In this document: positions 40,082-48,529 of the stretch, piece after piece
Numbering within the stretch: the stretch's first letter is position 1
How the letters are laid out: every line of letters starts with the position of its first letter
NCBI RefSeq assembly: GCF_022387135.1
Contig: NZ_CP092462.1
Span: forward strand, 4,588,001 to 4,652,000
Reading direction: 5' to 3'
Source of the DNA: Comamonas sp. B21-038
GTDB lineage: Bacteria > Pseudomonadota > Gammaproteobacteria > Burkholderiales > Burkholderiaceae_C
DNA: 64,000 bases
Program-made: the position numbers and the translations under genes
The notes under the pieces: model-generated
The model's input: only the letters and a program-made list of their open reading frames with translations
Told to the model about the DNA's origin: nothing
Database searches by the model: none

Positions 40082-41185
40082 ATGCCGCGCCCCATTCTAG
40101 CCACCATTCATACCGCTGCCTTGCAACATAACCTGGCACGCGCGCGTCAAGCGGCGCAAGACGCCAAGCTGTGGTGTGTCGTGAAAGCAAACGCTTACGG
40201 GCATGGTATCGAGCAGGTGTTTGATGGCATGCGCGCCGCCGATGGCTTTGCGCTGCTGGAGCCGTCCGAGGCGCAGCGCATCCGTGATCTGGGCTGGCGC
40301 GGCCCCATCCTGCTGCTCGAAGGCGTCTTCGATGCGCGTGACCTGGAGCTGTGCTCGCGCCTGAACCTCTGGCACACGGTGCACTGCGACCAGCAGATCG
40401 ACTGGCTGGCGGCGCACAAGACCCAGCAGCCCCACCGCGTGTTCCTGAAGATGAACTCCGGCATGAACCGCCTGGGCTTCACCGCCGAGCGCTACCGCTC
40501 GGCCTGGGCGCGCCTCAATGCGCTGCCCCAGGTGGATGAGATCTCCTTCATCACCCATTTCAGCGATGCCGATACCGCCAAGGGCATTGGCGCGGCACTG
40601 GCGCTGTTCACCCAGACCACTGTGGACCTGCCCGGCGAGCGCAGCATCTGCAACAGCGCCGCGCTGCTGCGCCATCCCGATATGTCGGCGAGCGAGCGTG
40701 GCGACTGGGTGCGCGGCGGCATCCTGCTCTATGGCAGCGCGCCCGATTACCCGCTGCAAACCGCTGACGACTGGGGCCTGCAGCCCACGATGACCTTGTC
40801 GGCCAAGGTCATCGGCGTGCAGGAACTGCAGCCCGGCGACACCGTCGGCTATGGCTCGGCCTTTACCGCCGACAAGCCCATGCGCATCGGTGTCGTTGCC
40901 TGCGGCTATGCCGACGGCTACCCCCGCCACTGCGGCAACGGCACCCCCGTGCTGGTCGACGGCCAGCGCTCGCGCCTGATCGGCCGGGTCAGCATGGACA
41001 TGGTCACCGTTGATCTCACGGACATCCCCCAAGCCGGCTGGGGCAGCGAGGTCACCCTCTGGGGCCGCGCCGCCAATGGCACGGTGCTCTCCATCGACGA
41101 AGTGGCCCAGGCCGCCGGCACCGTGGGCTATGAGCTGATGTGCGCGGTGGCGCCCCGGGTGCCGGTGGTGGTGGATGGGCACTGA
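40082..41185 (+). CDS. alr: Alanine racemase
   Basis: This 367-residue fold type III PLP enzyme has the Schiff-base Lys35 in VVKANAYGHG, MNSGMNRLGF, SICNSAALLRHP and RVSMDMVTVDLTD. It interconverts L- and D-alanine for peptidoglycan. It is divergent from lplT over a 143-base gap. The downstream neighbour expected in relatives, radA, is about 15.5 kb away here (starts at 56723). Confidence 0.96.
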   Translation: MPRPILATIHTAALQHNLARARQAAQDAKLWCVVKANAYGHGIEQVFDGMRAADGFALLEPSEAQRIRDLGWRGPILLLEGVFDARDLELCSRLNLWHTVHCDQQIDWLAAHKTQQPHRVFLKMNSGMNRLGFTAERYRSAWARLNALPQVDEISFITHFSDADTAKGIGAALALFTQTTVDLPGERSICNSAALLRHPDMSASERGDWVRGGILLYGSAPDYPLQTADDWGLQPTMTLSAKVIGVQELQPGDTVGYGSAFTADKPMRIGVVACGYADGYPRHCGNGTPVLVDGQRSRLIGRVSMDMVTVDLTDIPQAGWGSEVTLWGRAANGTVLSIDEVAQAAGTVGYELMCAVAPRVPVVVDGH

Positions 41186-41275
41186 GCTGCCCTAAATATA
41201 GGCAGATCTTCCAAGGGCTGGGATGGGAGGGCGCTGCGCCATCGCTTCTGAAGGTTTCAGCCAGCCCCGCAGGTT

Positions 41276-42547
41276 TTAAAGAAATGCCTGCCTTTGCAGC
41301 CGGAGCGCGTCGCGGTCGATGCTGGCTGCGAGCTGCTCCATGTCCACAGCGCTGACACCCTGCGTCTGGAAATGCGCAGACCATTGGTCAACGGCTGCAG
41401 CGACCTGTTGTACCAGCGCAATCGCGCGCGGCCTTTTAAGGCCGTACTCGTTGATCTGGGTGAGGGCATTCTCCAAGGTGGATTCGGCGCCCATGGTTCC
41501 CACGCTGAGGGCTTGGTAGCCCAGGTTTTGCAGGCTCGGCACCACGTCGTAGGCGGGGCTGAGGTCGTAATATCCATCCGCCAGATTGAGGCTGATGCAG
41601 TGGTTGCGCTCATGGTCGTCGGTGTTGTCCATGAGGATGTTGAAAACCATGCGCTTGAACAACTCCTCGCGCATGGCGGCTTGTCGCTCGGGATGGCCCA
41701 GGCGCAGCAGGATGCTTGCCAAGGCGCTGTAGCCCATCTCCAGCCCCGCAGCGCGCAGGGCGGTATGGGCAGACTGGCAGTGCACCCGGAAGGGGCCGAT
41801 GCGGTCAAAACGTTCGACGGTGAGTGCGTGCCGTGCTTTGCCATAGCGTGGTGGCAGAGGCAGCACCGCCGTGTTGGCGGTGTGCATGCCGGCTTGTGCG
41901 GCCAGCCTCATCGTCGCGTGTTCAATCAGCGGGGTATCCACGGCATCATCCAACTCGCTGAACTTGATGACGCAAGGGCCATTGTCGGTCTGCAGCAAGG
42001 CCTTGGGCCGGGCGCCGCCCAAGGTGACGCCGGGCTGGATCAGCCGCTGTATCTCAGGGGTGATCGGGGCCTGGGTCTGCACGTCTTCTACGGCGGCAGC
42101 GAGTTGCGCCAAGTCGTTCAACCGCGGATAGGGCCCGATGTAGCGCGGCAGGTAACGCTCGGCCGAGGTGGAGATGCCCAGCGCGCCAAAGCGGTCGTCA
42201 CCGGCAAAGAGCAGCATCTCCAGAATTGACAGGCGTGCAGGCCGGTCGATGTGGCGGATGATGCGCTCGCCCCAGCGGTCAGGCCGGGCATCGTCAATGG
42301 CGCCGGGCGCTGTATGCTTTTCATCATTGCTGAAGAGCTGGCCTTGTACCAAGGGCAGGTCCTGGCTGAGTGCAAAGTTCCACCAATCTGGCGCATAGCT
42401 GAATGTGGCGCAATCCGCCACCAACTGCGAAAGGCTGACCGTGCCCGCCAAGGTGGGCGCTGCTGGGTTGACCATGGCCCAGACATAGAGCTGGTCTTGC
42501 GGCACATAGGTGCGTGCAGAGACGGCGGGGATGGCGGCGGTGGTCAT
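41276..42547 (-). CDS. hipA: HipA-like serine/threonine kinase toxin
   Basis: This 423-residue HipA family kinase has the Gly-rich loop VTLGGARPKALL (Thr at the position of the usual autophosphorylated Ser), Lys195 in VIKF, the catalytic DDHERNH (Asp311/Asn315) and metal-binding YDLSPAYDVVP. The catalytic residues are intact, so it should be active. HipA-type toxins phosphorylate targets such as glutamyl-tRNA synthetase and slow growth. The start overlaps the hipB stop by ATGA. It is convergent with alr. Confidence 0.92.
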   Translation of the reverse strand: MTTAAIPAVSARTYVPQDQLYVWAMVNPAAPTLAGTVSLSQLVADCATFSYAPDWWNFALSQDLPLVQGQLFSNDEKHTAPGAIDDARPDRWGERIIRHIDRPARLSILEMLLFAGDDRFGALGISTSAERYLPRYIGPYPRLNDLAQLAAAVEDVQTQAPITPEIQRLIQPGVTLGGARPKALLQTDNGPCVIKFSELDDAVDTPLIEHATMRLAAQAGMHTANTAVLPLPPRYGKARHALTVERFDRIGPFRVHCQSAHTALRAAGLEMGYSALASILLRLGHPERQAAMREELFKRMVFNILMDNTDDHERNHCISLNLADGYYDLSPAYDVVPSLQNLGYQALSVGTMGAESTLENALTQINEYGLKRPRAIALVQQVAAAVDQWSAHFQTQGVSAVDMEQLAASIDRDALRLQRQAFL

Positions 42548-43044
42548 GGCTTTTGGGGAGGCTTCTTGGCCATGAGCGCGGCAAGCCCTGGGGCTGCACT
42601 TGTCCATTCCTGGCGTGCTTCGTTCAACAGGCCAGGAATGATGGAGGCAAGGTCGGATTCCTGGCTGGGGTACACGGCACTATCCGCGTTGGCCGTTGGC
42701 GGCGCAGCACTGTCTGGCTGGGGCGCTTTGGGTTTGCGCTGAGCTTTTGCCTTGGCGACCTCCCGCTCCAGCGCCGCATGGTCGTTTTGGGGCGCAATCA
42801 GCGCGGCCAAATCGCCCCTTGGATTGATCAGCCACATGCACATCACATAGGAGGCCATTGCCACCGACGGATCACCCCGCTCGATCCGCGCCATCGTGGG
42901 CTGCGAAATGCCCAGGCGCTTGGCCCATTGCGCCTGCGACTCTCCCCGCCGCTTACGGGCGATCGCAATGTTCTGCGCCAGCTTTTCGATCTGCTGCAGA
43001 ACGGCTTGCGGGTAGTGAGAGGGCGGTGTGTTTTGGCGAGGCAT
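42544..43044 (-). CDS. hipB: HipB-like XRE family antitoxin/repressor with extended C-terminus
   Basis: This 166-residue protein has a helix-turn-helix at about residues 20-75 (IAIARKRRGESQAQWAKRLGISQPTMARIERGDPSV). A C-terminal extension of about 90 residues is rich in Ala/Pro/Lys, longer than E. coli HipB (88 residues). It would neutralise HipA and repress the operon through the ATAGAT half-sites just upstream, one of which overlaps its own start codon. Confidence 0.9.
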   Translation of the reverse strand: MPRQNTPPSHYPQAVLQQIEKLAQNIAIARKRRGESQAQWAKRLGISQPTMARIERGDPSVAMASYVMCMWLINPRGDLAALIAPQNDHAALEREVAKAKAQRKPKAPQPDSAAPPTANADSAVYPSQESDLASIIPGLLNEARQEWTSAAPGLAALMAKKPPQKP

Positions 43045-43088
43045 TCATAGATATTAGTCTTTTGCGAGAGAAAAGCAAATCTATGAAT
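43043..43088. promoter_or_regulatory. HipB operator pair 1
   Basis: ATTCATAGAT and ATCTATGAAT are perfect 10-bp inverted halves separated by 26 bases (start-to-start about 33 for the CATAGAT/ATCTAT cores, close to three helical turns). The left half overlaps the hipB start codon. This is typical of an autorepressed toxin-antitoxin promoter. Confidence 0.72.
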
Positions 43089-43149
43089 TATTTCGACTTA
43101 CACGTCGCTGAAATCCGACCAACCTCTGCTTGCTAAAGGTGTTATGCAC

Positions 43150-43188
43150 CATAGATGTCGTGATTCACGCATATTTCATTCATCTATA
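43150..43188. promoter_or_regulatory. HipB operator pair 2
   Basis: CATAGAT (43150) and ATCTAT (43182) repeat the half-sites of pair 1 with almost the same separation (32 bases start to start), 104 bases further upstream. This suggests HipB assemblies bridging two operator pairs. Confidence 0.55.
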
Positions 43189-43372
43189 AATAACTTGAGA
43201 AGAATGTGTCATGCCTCACGCTTTTTCTCAAGTGGGCCGCGTGACCTCTGGTGGCTCATCTCGCAGGCTGTTCTCTCGAAAGTCACTAGTAAGTTGCCCA
43301 AAAAATTGGCAGCCATTAACCCACGGGTTTACCCTAGCGTCACCAGGGTTTGTGCAGGCCGCGCGCAATTAG

Positions 43373-43388
43373 CGTACAGTTTTGTACG
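43373..43388. promoter_or_regulatory. TetR-type operator of the efflux operon
   Basis: CGTACAGTTTTGTACG has perfect 6-bp arms (CGTACA/TGTACG) and a 4-base spacer, 22 bases before the TetR start. It is the probable autoregulatory operator. Confidence 0.72.
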
Positions 43389-43410
43389 TTTAATGCTTTT
43401 GCCCCACACC

Positions 43411-43995
43411 ATGACCTCCAAAGAACGCCAACCCCGCAGTGATGCGCTGGCCCATCGCAGCCAGTTGCTCGATGCGGCTCTGCATGTGTTTACCGAGCAG
43501 GGGGTGACGGTGGCCTTGGATGTGGTGGCCGAGCGGGCGGGGGTGAGCCGCACGACGCTGTACCGCAATTTTGCGGACCGGTCCGAGCTGCTGCGGGCCT
43601 TGCTGATCCATATTCTGGATCGGCTGGCCGCCAAGGCCCAGGCCTTGAGCGCTACCGGCGATGCCGATGCGCTGTTCGAGTTTCTGCGCCTGTGGGCGCA
43701 TGACTCGGTGCTGACCGTGCCGCTGACCGATTACTGGCGTTCGCTACCGCTCGATGACCCCTTGGTCGTCGATCTGCGTGCGCGCCTGTTGGCGCTGGTG
43801 ACACCGTTGTTGCTGCAGGCCAAGGCGGCAGGGCGCTGCCGGGAGGATCTGCAAGGCGCCGATTTGCTGCTGATCGTGGGCATGTTCAGTGCGGCGCGGC
43901 GGGGCCGCACACCGGCTGAGCGCCTGCAGCTGAGCGACCGCGCCTGGCAGCTGATCACCGAGGGCCTGCGCGTGGATGCCCGGGAGATGGTATGA
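43411..43995 (+). CDS. TetR/AcrR family transcriptional regulator
   Basis: This 194-residue regulator has an N-terminal HTH (residues about 14-60: SQLLDAALHVFTEQGVT, VVAERAGVSRTTLYRNFADRSELL) and a helical ligand-binding domain. An upstream ATG six codons earlier is only five bases from the palindromic operator, so the MTSKER start is preferred. It overlaps the MFS gene by ATGA and heads the EmrAB-type efflux operon, which it probably represses until a toxic ligand binds. Confidence 0.9.
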   Translation: MTSKERQPRSDALAHRSQLLDAALHVFTEQGVTVALDVVAERAGVSRTTLYRNFADRSELLRALLIHILDRLAAKAQALSATGDADALFEFLRLWAHDSVLTVPLTDYWRSLPLDDPLVVDLRARLLALVTPLLLQAKAAGRCREDLQGADLLLIVGMFSAARRGRTPAERLQLSDRAWQLITEGLRVDAREMV

Positions 43996-45656
43996 ACGCG
44001 CCTGCCTTTCGCTATGTCGAGCAACCCCCGGATTGGGAGACGCATGAGCGCCCCGTGCTGCCGGGCTCGCCCGCGCGGCTGCAGCACACGCTGCCCCGGC
44101 GCATTGCCTACATCATGGTGGGCCTGTTTGTCGGCCTGGTCGGCGGTCTGGGCAATGGCCTGGTCACCGCCAATCTGACTTCGATCCAGGGCCAGCTGGG
44201 CCTGACCGCCGTGGAGGCCGCCTGGCTGCCTGCGGCCTATGTGATGGTCAATGTGACGGCCAACCTGCTGGTCTTCAAAAGCCGCCAGCAGCTGGGCCTG
44301 CGGGTGTTTGCCGAATGGGGCCTGGGCATCTATGCGCTCCTGGCGCTGCTGCATGTGTTTGTCGAGGGCTACACGATGTCCATCGTCGTGCGGGCGGTGG
44401 CCGGTTTTGCCGGGGCCACCACCACCTCGCTGGCCGTCATGTATGTGATGCAGGGTTTTCCGGCGTCCAAGGTGCCCTCGGCCTTCATCCTGGGCATGAA
44501 CATGTCCTCGATCGCCGTGCCGCTGGCCTGGGTGCTGTCGCCCTCGCTGGTCAACGTCAACCCCTGGCCCCATCTGTATGCGTTCGAGGCGGGCCTGGCG
44601 CTGATGGCCTTTGCCGCCGTGGTGGTGCTCAAGCTGCCACGGGGCTTGCAGATCCATGTGTTCGAGCCGCTGGACTTTGTGACCTTTCTGCTGGTCGCGC
44701 CTGCGGTGGGCCTGCTGTGTGCGGTGCTGGCCCAGGGCGTCAATGCCTGGTGGTTCAATGCCCCATGGCTGGCCTATGCGCTGATCGCCTCCGTGGTGCT
44801 GTTTGCGCTCGCCGCGCTGCTGGAGTACAGCCGGCGCACGCCGCTGATCCAGCTGCGCTGGCTGATGCACCCCACGACGCTGACCTTCATGGCCGGGGCC
44901 ATCATGATGCGTTTCATGATCTCCGAGCAGAACTATGGCGTGGTGGGTCTGCTGCGCGCGATGGGCGTGGTGCCCGAGCAGCTGCAGGCACTGTACGGCG
45001 TGATCTTTGTCGGCATGCTGCTGGGCGTGATCGTCGGGGCGGCTACTTTCAGCGCGCAGGCCATCCTGCCGCAGATCCTGACCTCGATCCTGCTGATCGG
45101 CGTGGGCGGATGGCTGGACCTGCACTCCACCAGCCTGAGCCGCCCGCATGACTTCTTCTTCAGCCAGTTCCTGATCGCGTTTTCGGCGGCGCTGTTCATG
45201 GGGCCGGTGATGATGATCGGCATCCAGCGCGCGCTGGGCAAGGGGCTGGACCACATGGTCACCTTTGTCGTGCTGTTCTCGGTGACCCAAAGCCTGGGCG
45301 GCCTGCTCGGCCCGGCGCTGCTGGGCAGTATCCAGCAGCAGCGTGCCCAGCTCTATACCCAGGCGATTGCGGCCGAGATGCCGGTGACCAACCCGCTGGT
45401 CGCGCAGCGCCTGGCCCAGCAATCGCAGTCCCTGGGCCGCACGATCACCGACCCGGTGCAGCGCGGCGCCCAAAGCCAGGCCCAGCTGGTGCAGGTGATC
45501 CGGCGCGAAGCGGCGGTGCGTGCCTTCAACGATGTGTTCCGCGTCATTGGGGCGATGGCGCTGGCCTTCCTGGCCTGGGCGTTCTACCGCGTGCTGCGCC
45601 AGCGCACCCTGGCCTGGCTGGCGCGGCGCCGAGGCGAGCTGCCGGCCCCCGTCTGA
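43992..45656 (+). CDS. MFS multidrug exporter, DHA2 (EmrB/QacA-like)
   Basis: This 554-residue protein has about fourteen membrane segments. The N-terminal half contains LTAVEAAWLPAAYVMVNVTANLL and the family-typical MYVMQGFPASKVPSAFILG. It overlaps the TetR gene by ATGA and is followed by a HlyD-type adaptor and a TolC-like outer-membrane factor, giving a complete tripartite pump. The substrate is unknown; neighbouring synthesis of a possible polycationic product is worth considering. Confidence 0.88.
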   Translation: MNAPAFRYVEQPPDWETHERPVLPGSPARLQHTLPRRIAYIMVGLFVGLVGGLGNGLVTANLTSIQGQLGLTAVEAAWLPAAYVMVNVTANLLVFKSRQQLGLRVFAEWGLGIYALLALLHVFVEGYTMSIVVRAVAGFAGATTTSLAVMYVMQGFPASKVPSAFILGMNMSSIAVPLAWVLSPSLVNVNPWPHLYAFEAGLALMAFAAVVVLKLPRGLQIHVFEPLDFVTFLLVAPAVGLLCAVLAQGVNAWWFNAPWLAYALIASVVLFALAALLEYSRRTPLIQLRWLMHPTTLTFMAGAIMMRFMISEQNYGVVGLLRAMGVVPEQLQALYGVIFVGMLLGVIVGAATFSAQAILPQILTSILLIGVGGWLDLHSTSLSRPHDFFFSQFLIAFSAALFMGPVMMIGIQRALGKGLDHMVTFVVLFSVTQSLGGLLGPALLGSIQQQRAQLYTQAIAAEMPVTNPLVAQRLAQQSQSLGRTITDPVQRGAQSQAQLVQVIRREAAVRAFNDVFRVIGAMALAFLAWAFYRVLRQRTLAWLARRRGELPAPV

Positions 45657-45695
45657 TCCCACCCCTTTTCGATCCCTATCTACAAAGCAACAATA

Positions 45696-46892
45696 ATGTC
45701 TGATACTGAAAAACCCACCCCCAACGCTGCCCCCGCTCCCGCAGCGGAGCCGGCAGCCCCTCAAGCCACGCCAGCGCCTGCGGCGCCCGTGCCCGCCGCT
45801 GCGCCTGCGGCATCGCCAACGGCCAAGCTGATCCGGCCCAGCCGCCGCGCGGTGCTGACGATGGCGGTCGTCGCCTTGGCCGGCGTGCTGCTGGTGCTCT
45901 GGGCCTGGAAGCTGCCGCCCTTTGCCTCCGACATGATGCGCACCGACAACGCCTATGTGCGCGGCCAGATCACCGTGCTGGCGCCCCAGGTCAGCGGTTA
46001 TGTGACCGAGGTGAATGTGCAGGACTATGCGCACGTCAAACGCGGCGATGTGCTGCTGCGCATCGACGACCGCATCTATGCCGAAAAAGTGGCCCAGGCC
46101 CAGGCGCAGCTCGACAATGCCCGCGCGCAGCTGGCCAACTCGGACCAGACCCAGGCGCAAAACCGCGCCAACCTGGGCGCACGCCAGGCCAGCCTGTCGG
46201 CGGTGGATGCCGAAGCCCGCCGTGCGGCGGCCGATCTGCAGCGGGTCGAGGACCTGGCCGCGCGCGGCTCGGTGTCGCTGCGCGAGCGTGACCAGTCGCG
46301 CGCCACCAGCCAGTTGGCCAAGGCCAATGTGCAAAAGGCGCAGGCCGACATCCGCATTGGCGAGCAAAGCATCAAATCCACCCAGGTGGCACGGGCCAGC
46401 CTGGAAGCCCAGGTGAAGGCCGCCGAAGCCCAGCTGGGCCTGGCCAGGATCGACCTGGACAACACGGTGGTGCGTGCGCCGCGCGATGGCCAGATCAGCG
46501 AGGCCTCGGTGCGCCTGGGCCAGTATGTGGCCGCTGGCACGCAGCTGCTGTTCCTGGTGCCCGAGCAGCTGTGGGTGGTAGCCAACTTCAAGGAAACCCA
46601 GATTGCCCACATGCAGCAGGGCCAGGCCGCCAGCTTTTACGTCGATGCGCTGGAAGGCGCACGGCTGAACGGCCATATCGAGCAGATGGCACCGGCGACC
46701 GGCTCGGAATTCAGCGTCATCAAGGCCGACAATGCCTCGGGCAACTTCATCAAGATCGTGCAGCGCCTGCCGATCCGCATTGCGATTGACCCGGACCAGC
46801 CGCTCGCTGCCCGCCTGCGCCCCGGCATGTCGGTCGAAGTGCAGGTGGACACGCGCGCCGCCAAGGCCGCCGCCCAGGGAGACCGGCCATGA
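45696..46892 (+). CDS. HlyD/EmrA family membrane-fusion protein
   Basis: The product has 398 residues. An Ala/Pro-rich cytoplasmic N-terminus (about 45 residues) precedes one membrane helix (MAVVALAGVLLVLWAW), then a barrel-sandwich/lipoyl domain (TDNAYVRGQITVLAPQVSGYVTEVNVQDYAHVKRGD) and a long alpha-helical hairpin rich in Gln/Ala, then VVRAPRDGQIS. This is the EmrA form of the periplasmic adaptor. It sits 39 bases after the MFS gene and overlaps the outer-membrane factor by ATGA. Confidence 0.92.
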   Translation: MSDTEKPTPNAAPAPAAEPAAPQATPAPAAPVPAAAPAASPTAKLIRPSRRAVLTMAVVALAGVLLVLWAWKLPPFASDMMRTDNAYVRGQITVLAPQVSGYVTEVNVQDYAHVKRGDVLLRIDDRIYAEKVAQAQAQLDNARAQLANSDQTQAQNRANLGARQASLSAVDAEARRAAADLQRVEDLAARGSVSLRERDQSRATSQLAKANVQKAQADIRIGEQSIKSTQVARASLEAQVKAAEAQLGLARIDLDNTVVRAPRDGQISEASVRLGQYVAAGTQLLFLVPEQLWVVANFKETQIAHMQQGQAASFYVDALEGARLNGHIEQMAPATGSEFSVIKADNASGNFIKIVQRLPIRIAIDPDQPLAARLRPGMSVEVQVDTRAAKAAAQGDRP

Positions 46893-48352
46893 CCCGCACT
46901 CCGCCAGTGCGCGGTTCGGCCTGGACCACGCTGACCACCCTGAGCCTGACCCTGCTGCTGGCCGGTTGCGCACCGGCGCTGCGCCAGGCGCCTGCCGATG
47001 CCGCCGTGACCGTGCCCGCCGCCTGGGCGCAGACCGAGGCCGCTGCCACCAGCGGGCCTGAGGCAGCCGTGCCCGCTGCCTGGTGGCAGGCCTTTGGCGA
47101 TGAGCAGCTCAACCACTATGTGCAGGCCGCGCTGGCGCGCAATGCCAACCTGCAGGTGGCGGGCACCCGGGTGGCGGCTGCGCGCGCCCAGCTCGCGGCG
47201 GCCGCTGCCGCACTGCAACCCAACCTGTCGCTGGGCGCCAATGTGGCCGCCACCCATACGTTGACGGCCTCGGGCATCACCACCAGCCGCTCCGTTCAGC
47301 CCCAGCTGCAGGCCAGCTGGGAGCCCGATCTGTGGGGGCGCCTGGGCGACCGCAGTGCCGCAGCCGATCTGCAGTACCGTGCCAGCCAGGCCGACCGGGA
47401 TGCAGTGGCGCTGACGGTGGCGGCCACCACGGCCCAGGCCTATGTCGATCTGCTGGGCCGCGAAGCACAACTGGCCCAGACGCGCCAGACCTTGCAGACC
47501 CGCAGCACCGCGCTGCAGCTGGCCCGGGACCAGGAATCGGTGGGCTATATCTCGCGCCTGCAGGTGACGCAGGCCCAGGCCGAGTACGAGGCGGTGCAGG
47601 GCCAGATCCCGCCGCTGGAGCTGGCCATTGCGCGCCAGTACAACGCGCTGCAACTGCTGGCCGGCGATGTGCCCGCCGTGCGCGATACCAAGGCGGCCGA
47701 CGGCCAGGGCTTTGCCCGTCTGCAGATGCCGGTGGTGCCTGCGGCGCTGCCATCGGCGCTGTTGCGCCGCCGGCCCGATCTGGTGCAGGCCGAGCTGAAC
47801 CTGGCCGCCAGTGATGCCAGCCTGCGTGCCAGCCGGGCCGCCTACCTGCCCCAGCTCAACCTCAGCGCCAGTGCGGGGCGGCTGTTTGTCAATGCGCTGC
47901 AGTACAACCCCATCAATGTCTGGAGCCTGGGCGCCAGCGTGCTGGCACCGCTGTTGGATGGCGGCCGGCTCGATGCGCAGTACGGCACCGCCACGGCCCA
48001 GCGTGACCAGGCCGCCTATGCGTACCGGGCTGCGGTACTGTCGGCGTTGGGCGACGTGGAAAACGCGCTGGTCGGCGTGCAGCGCCTGGCCGAGCAGGAG
48101 CAGGCAGCCGAGCGCCGCCGCGCCGTGCTGGCCCAGACCCTGGGCTATGCCAAGGACCGCTATGAGGCGGGCTATGCGTCCTACCTCGAGCAGATCGACG
48201 CCCAGCGCAACCTGTTCCAGGCCGAGACCGAACTGGTCAACCTGCGCCAGAGCCGGCTGGACAACCAGATAGCGCTGTACCGCGCGCTGGGCGGGGGCTG
48301 GTCGGCCGATGCCGTGTTGCCCGCAGCCGCTGCGCAGCCGGCCGCAGATTAG
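46889..48352 (+). CDS. Outer-membrane efflux lipoprotein, NodT family (TolC-like)
   Basis: This 487-residue protein has a lipoprotein signal with lipobox LLAGC, then the duplicated outer-membrane-factor repeats (WWQAFGDEQLNHYVQAALARNANLQVAGTRV, RRRPDLVQAELNLAASDASLRASRAAYLPQLNLSAS). It forms the outer-membrane channel of the EmrAB pump. It is the last gene of that operon; a small GCCCC/GGGGC hairpin follows before the Pls-like gene. Confidence 0.92.
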   Translation: MTRTPPVRGSAWTTLTTLSLTLLLAGCAPALRQAPADAAVTVPAAWAQTEAAATSGPEAAVPAAWWQAFGDEQLNHYVQAALARNANLQVAGTRVAAARAQLAAAAAALQPNLSLGANVAATHTLTASGITTSRSVQPQLQASWEPDLWGRLGDRSAAADLQYRASQADRDAVALTVAATTAQAYVDLLGREAQLAQTRQTLQTRSTALQLARDQESVGYISRLQVTQAQAEYEAVQGQIPPLELAIARQYNALQLLAGDVPAVRDTKAADGQGFARLQMPVVPAALPSALLRRRPDLVQAELNLAASDASLRASRAAYLPQLNLSASAGRLFVNALQYNPINVWSLGASVLAPLLDGGRLDAQYGTATAQRDQAAYAYRAAVLSALGDVENALVGVQRLAEQEQAAERRRAVLAQTLGYAKDRYEAGYASYLEQIDAQRNLFQAETELVNLRQSRLDNQIALYRALGGGWSADAVLPAAAAQPAAD

Positions 48353-48457
48353 ACGGGCCTTAATCCCGGCACAAAGCGTTGCGCACAGCCGTCAGACCGG
48401 GGGTGGCAGGGGGATCCAGCCGCAGCGGGCGCTGGCGCCGCCGCATAATGCGCGAAT

Positions 48458-48476
48458 GCCCCGTTCTGGGGCGTTT
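48458..48476 (+). terminator. Short GC hairpin with GTTTT, possible weak terminator
   Basis: GCCCC-GTTCT-GGGGC followed by GTTTT lies between the efflux operon and the Pls-like gene. The stem is short (5 bp), so partial termination at best is expected; the 177-base gap separates the two units. Confidence 0.35.
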
Positions 48477-48529
48477 TGTGCAGCAAGGCGGTGCATGTGC
48501 GCCTTCTGCAGCTGCCGGGTATTGCTGCC

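Larger units (their letters stand above)
43045..43410. promoter_or_regulatory. Divergent region between hipBA and the TetR-controlled efflux operon
   Basis: These 366 AT-richer bases contain no convincing gene. They hold two HipB-like ATAGAT operator pairs, short inverted repeats AACCC-AC-GGGTT (43318-43329) and ACCCT/AGGGT (43331-43349), and a perfect TetR-type operator next to the regulator gene. Confidence 0.6.

Noticed and set aside
41186-43410. Possible mobile-element ends beside hipBA
   Set aside because: No transposase, integrase, tRNA or direct repeat flanking the hipBA/efflux block could be found by eye.
43731-46973. 1080-codon minus-strand open frame opposite the efflux operon
   Set aside because: It covers the clear TetR, MFS and HlyD genes. 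Its translation is a low-complexity His/Gln/Arg-rich shadow without known motifs.
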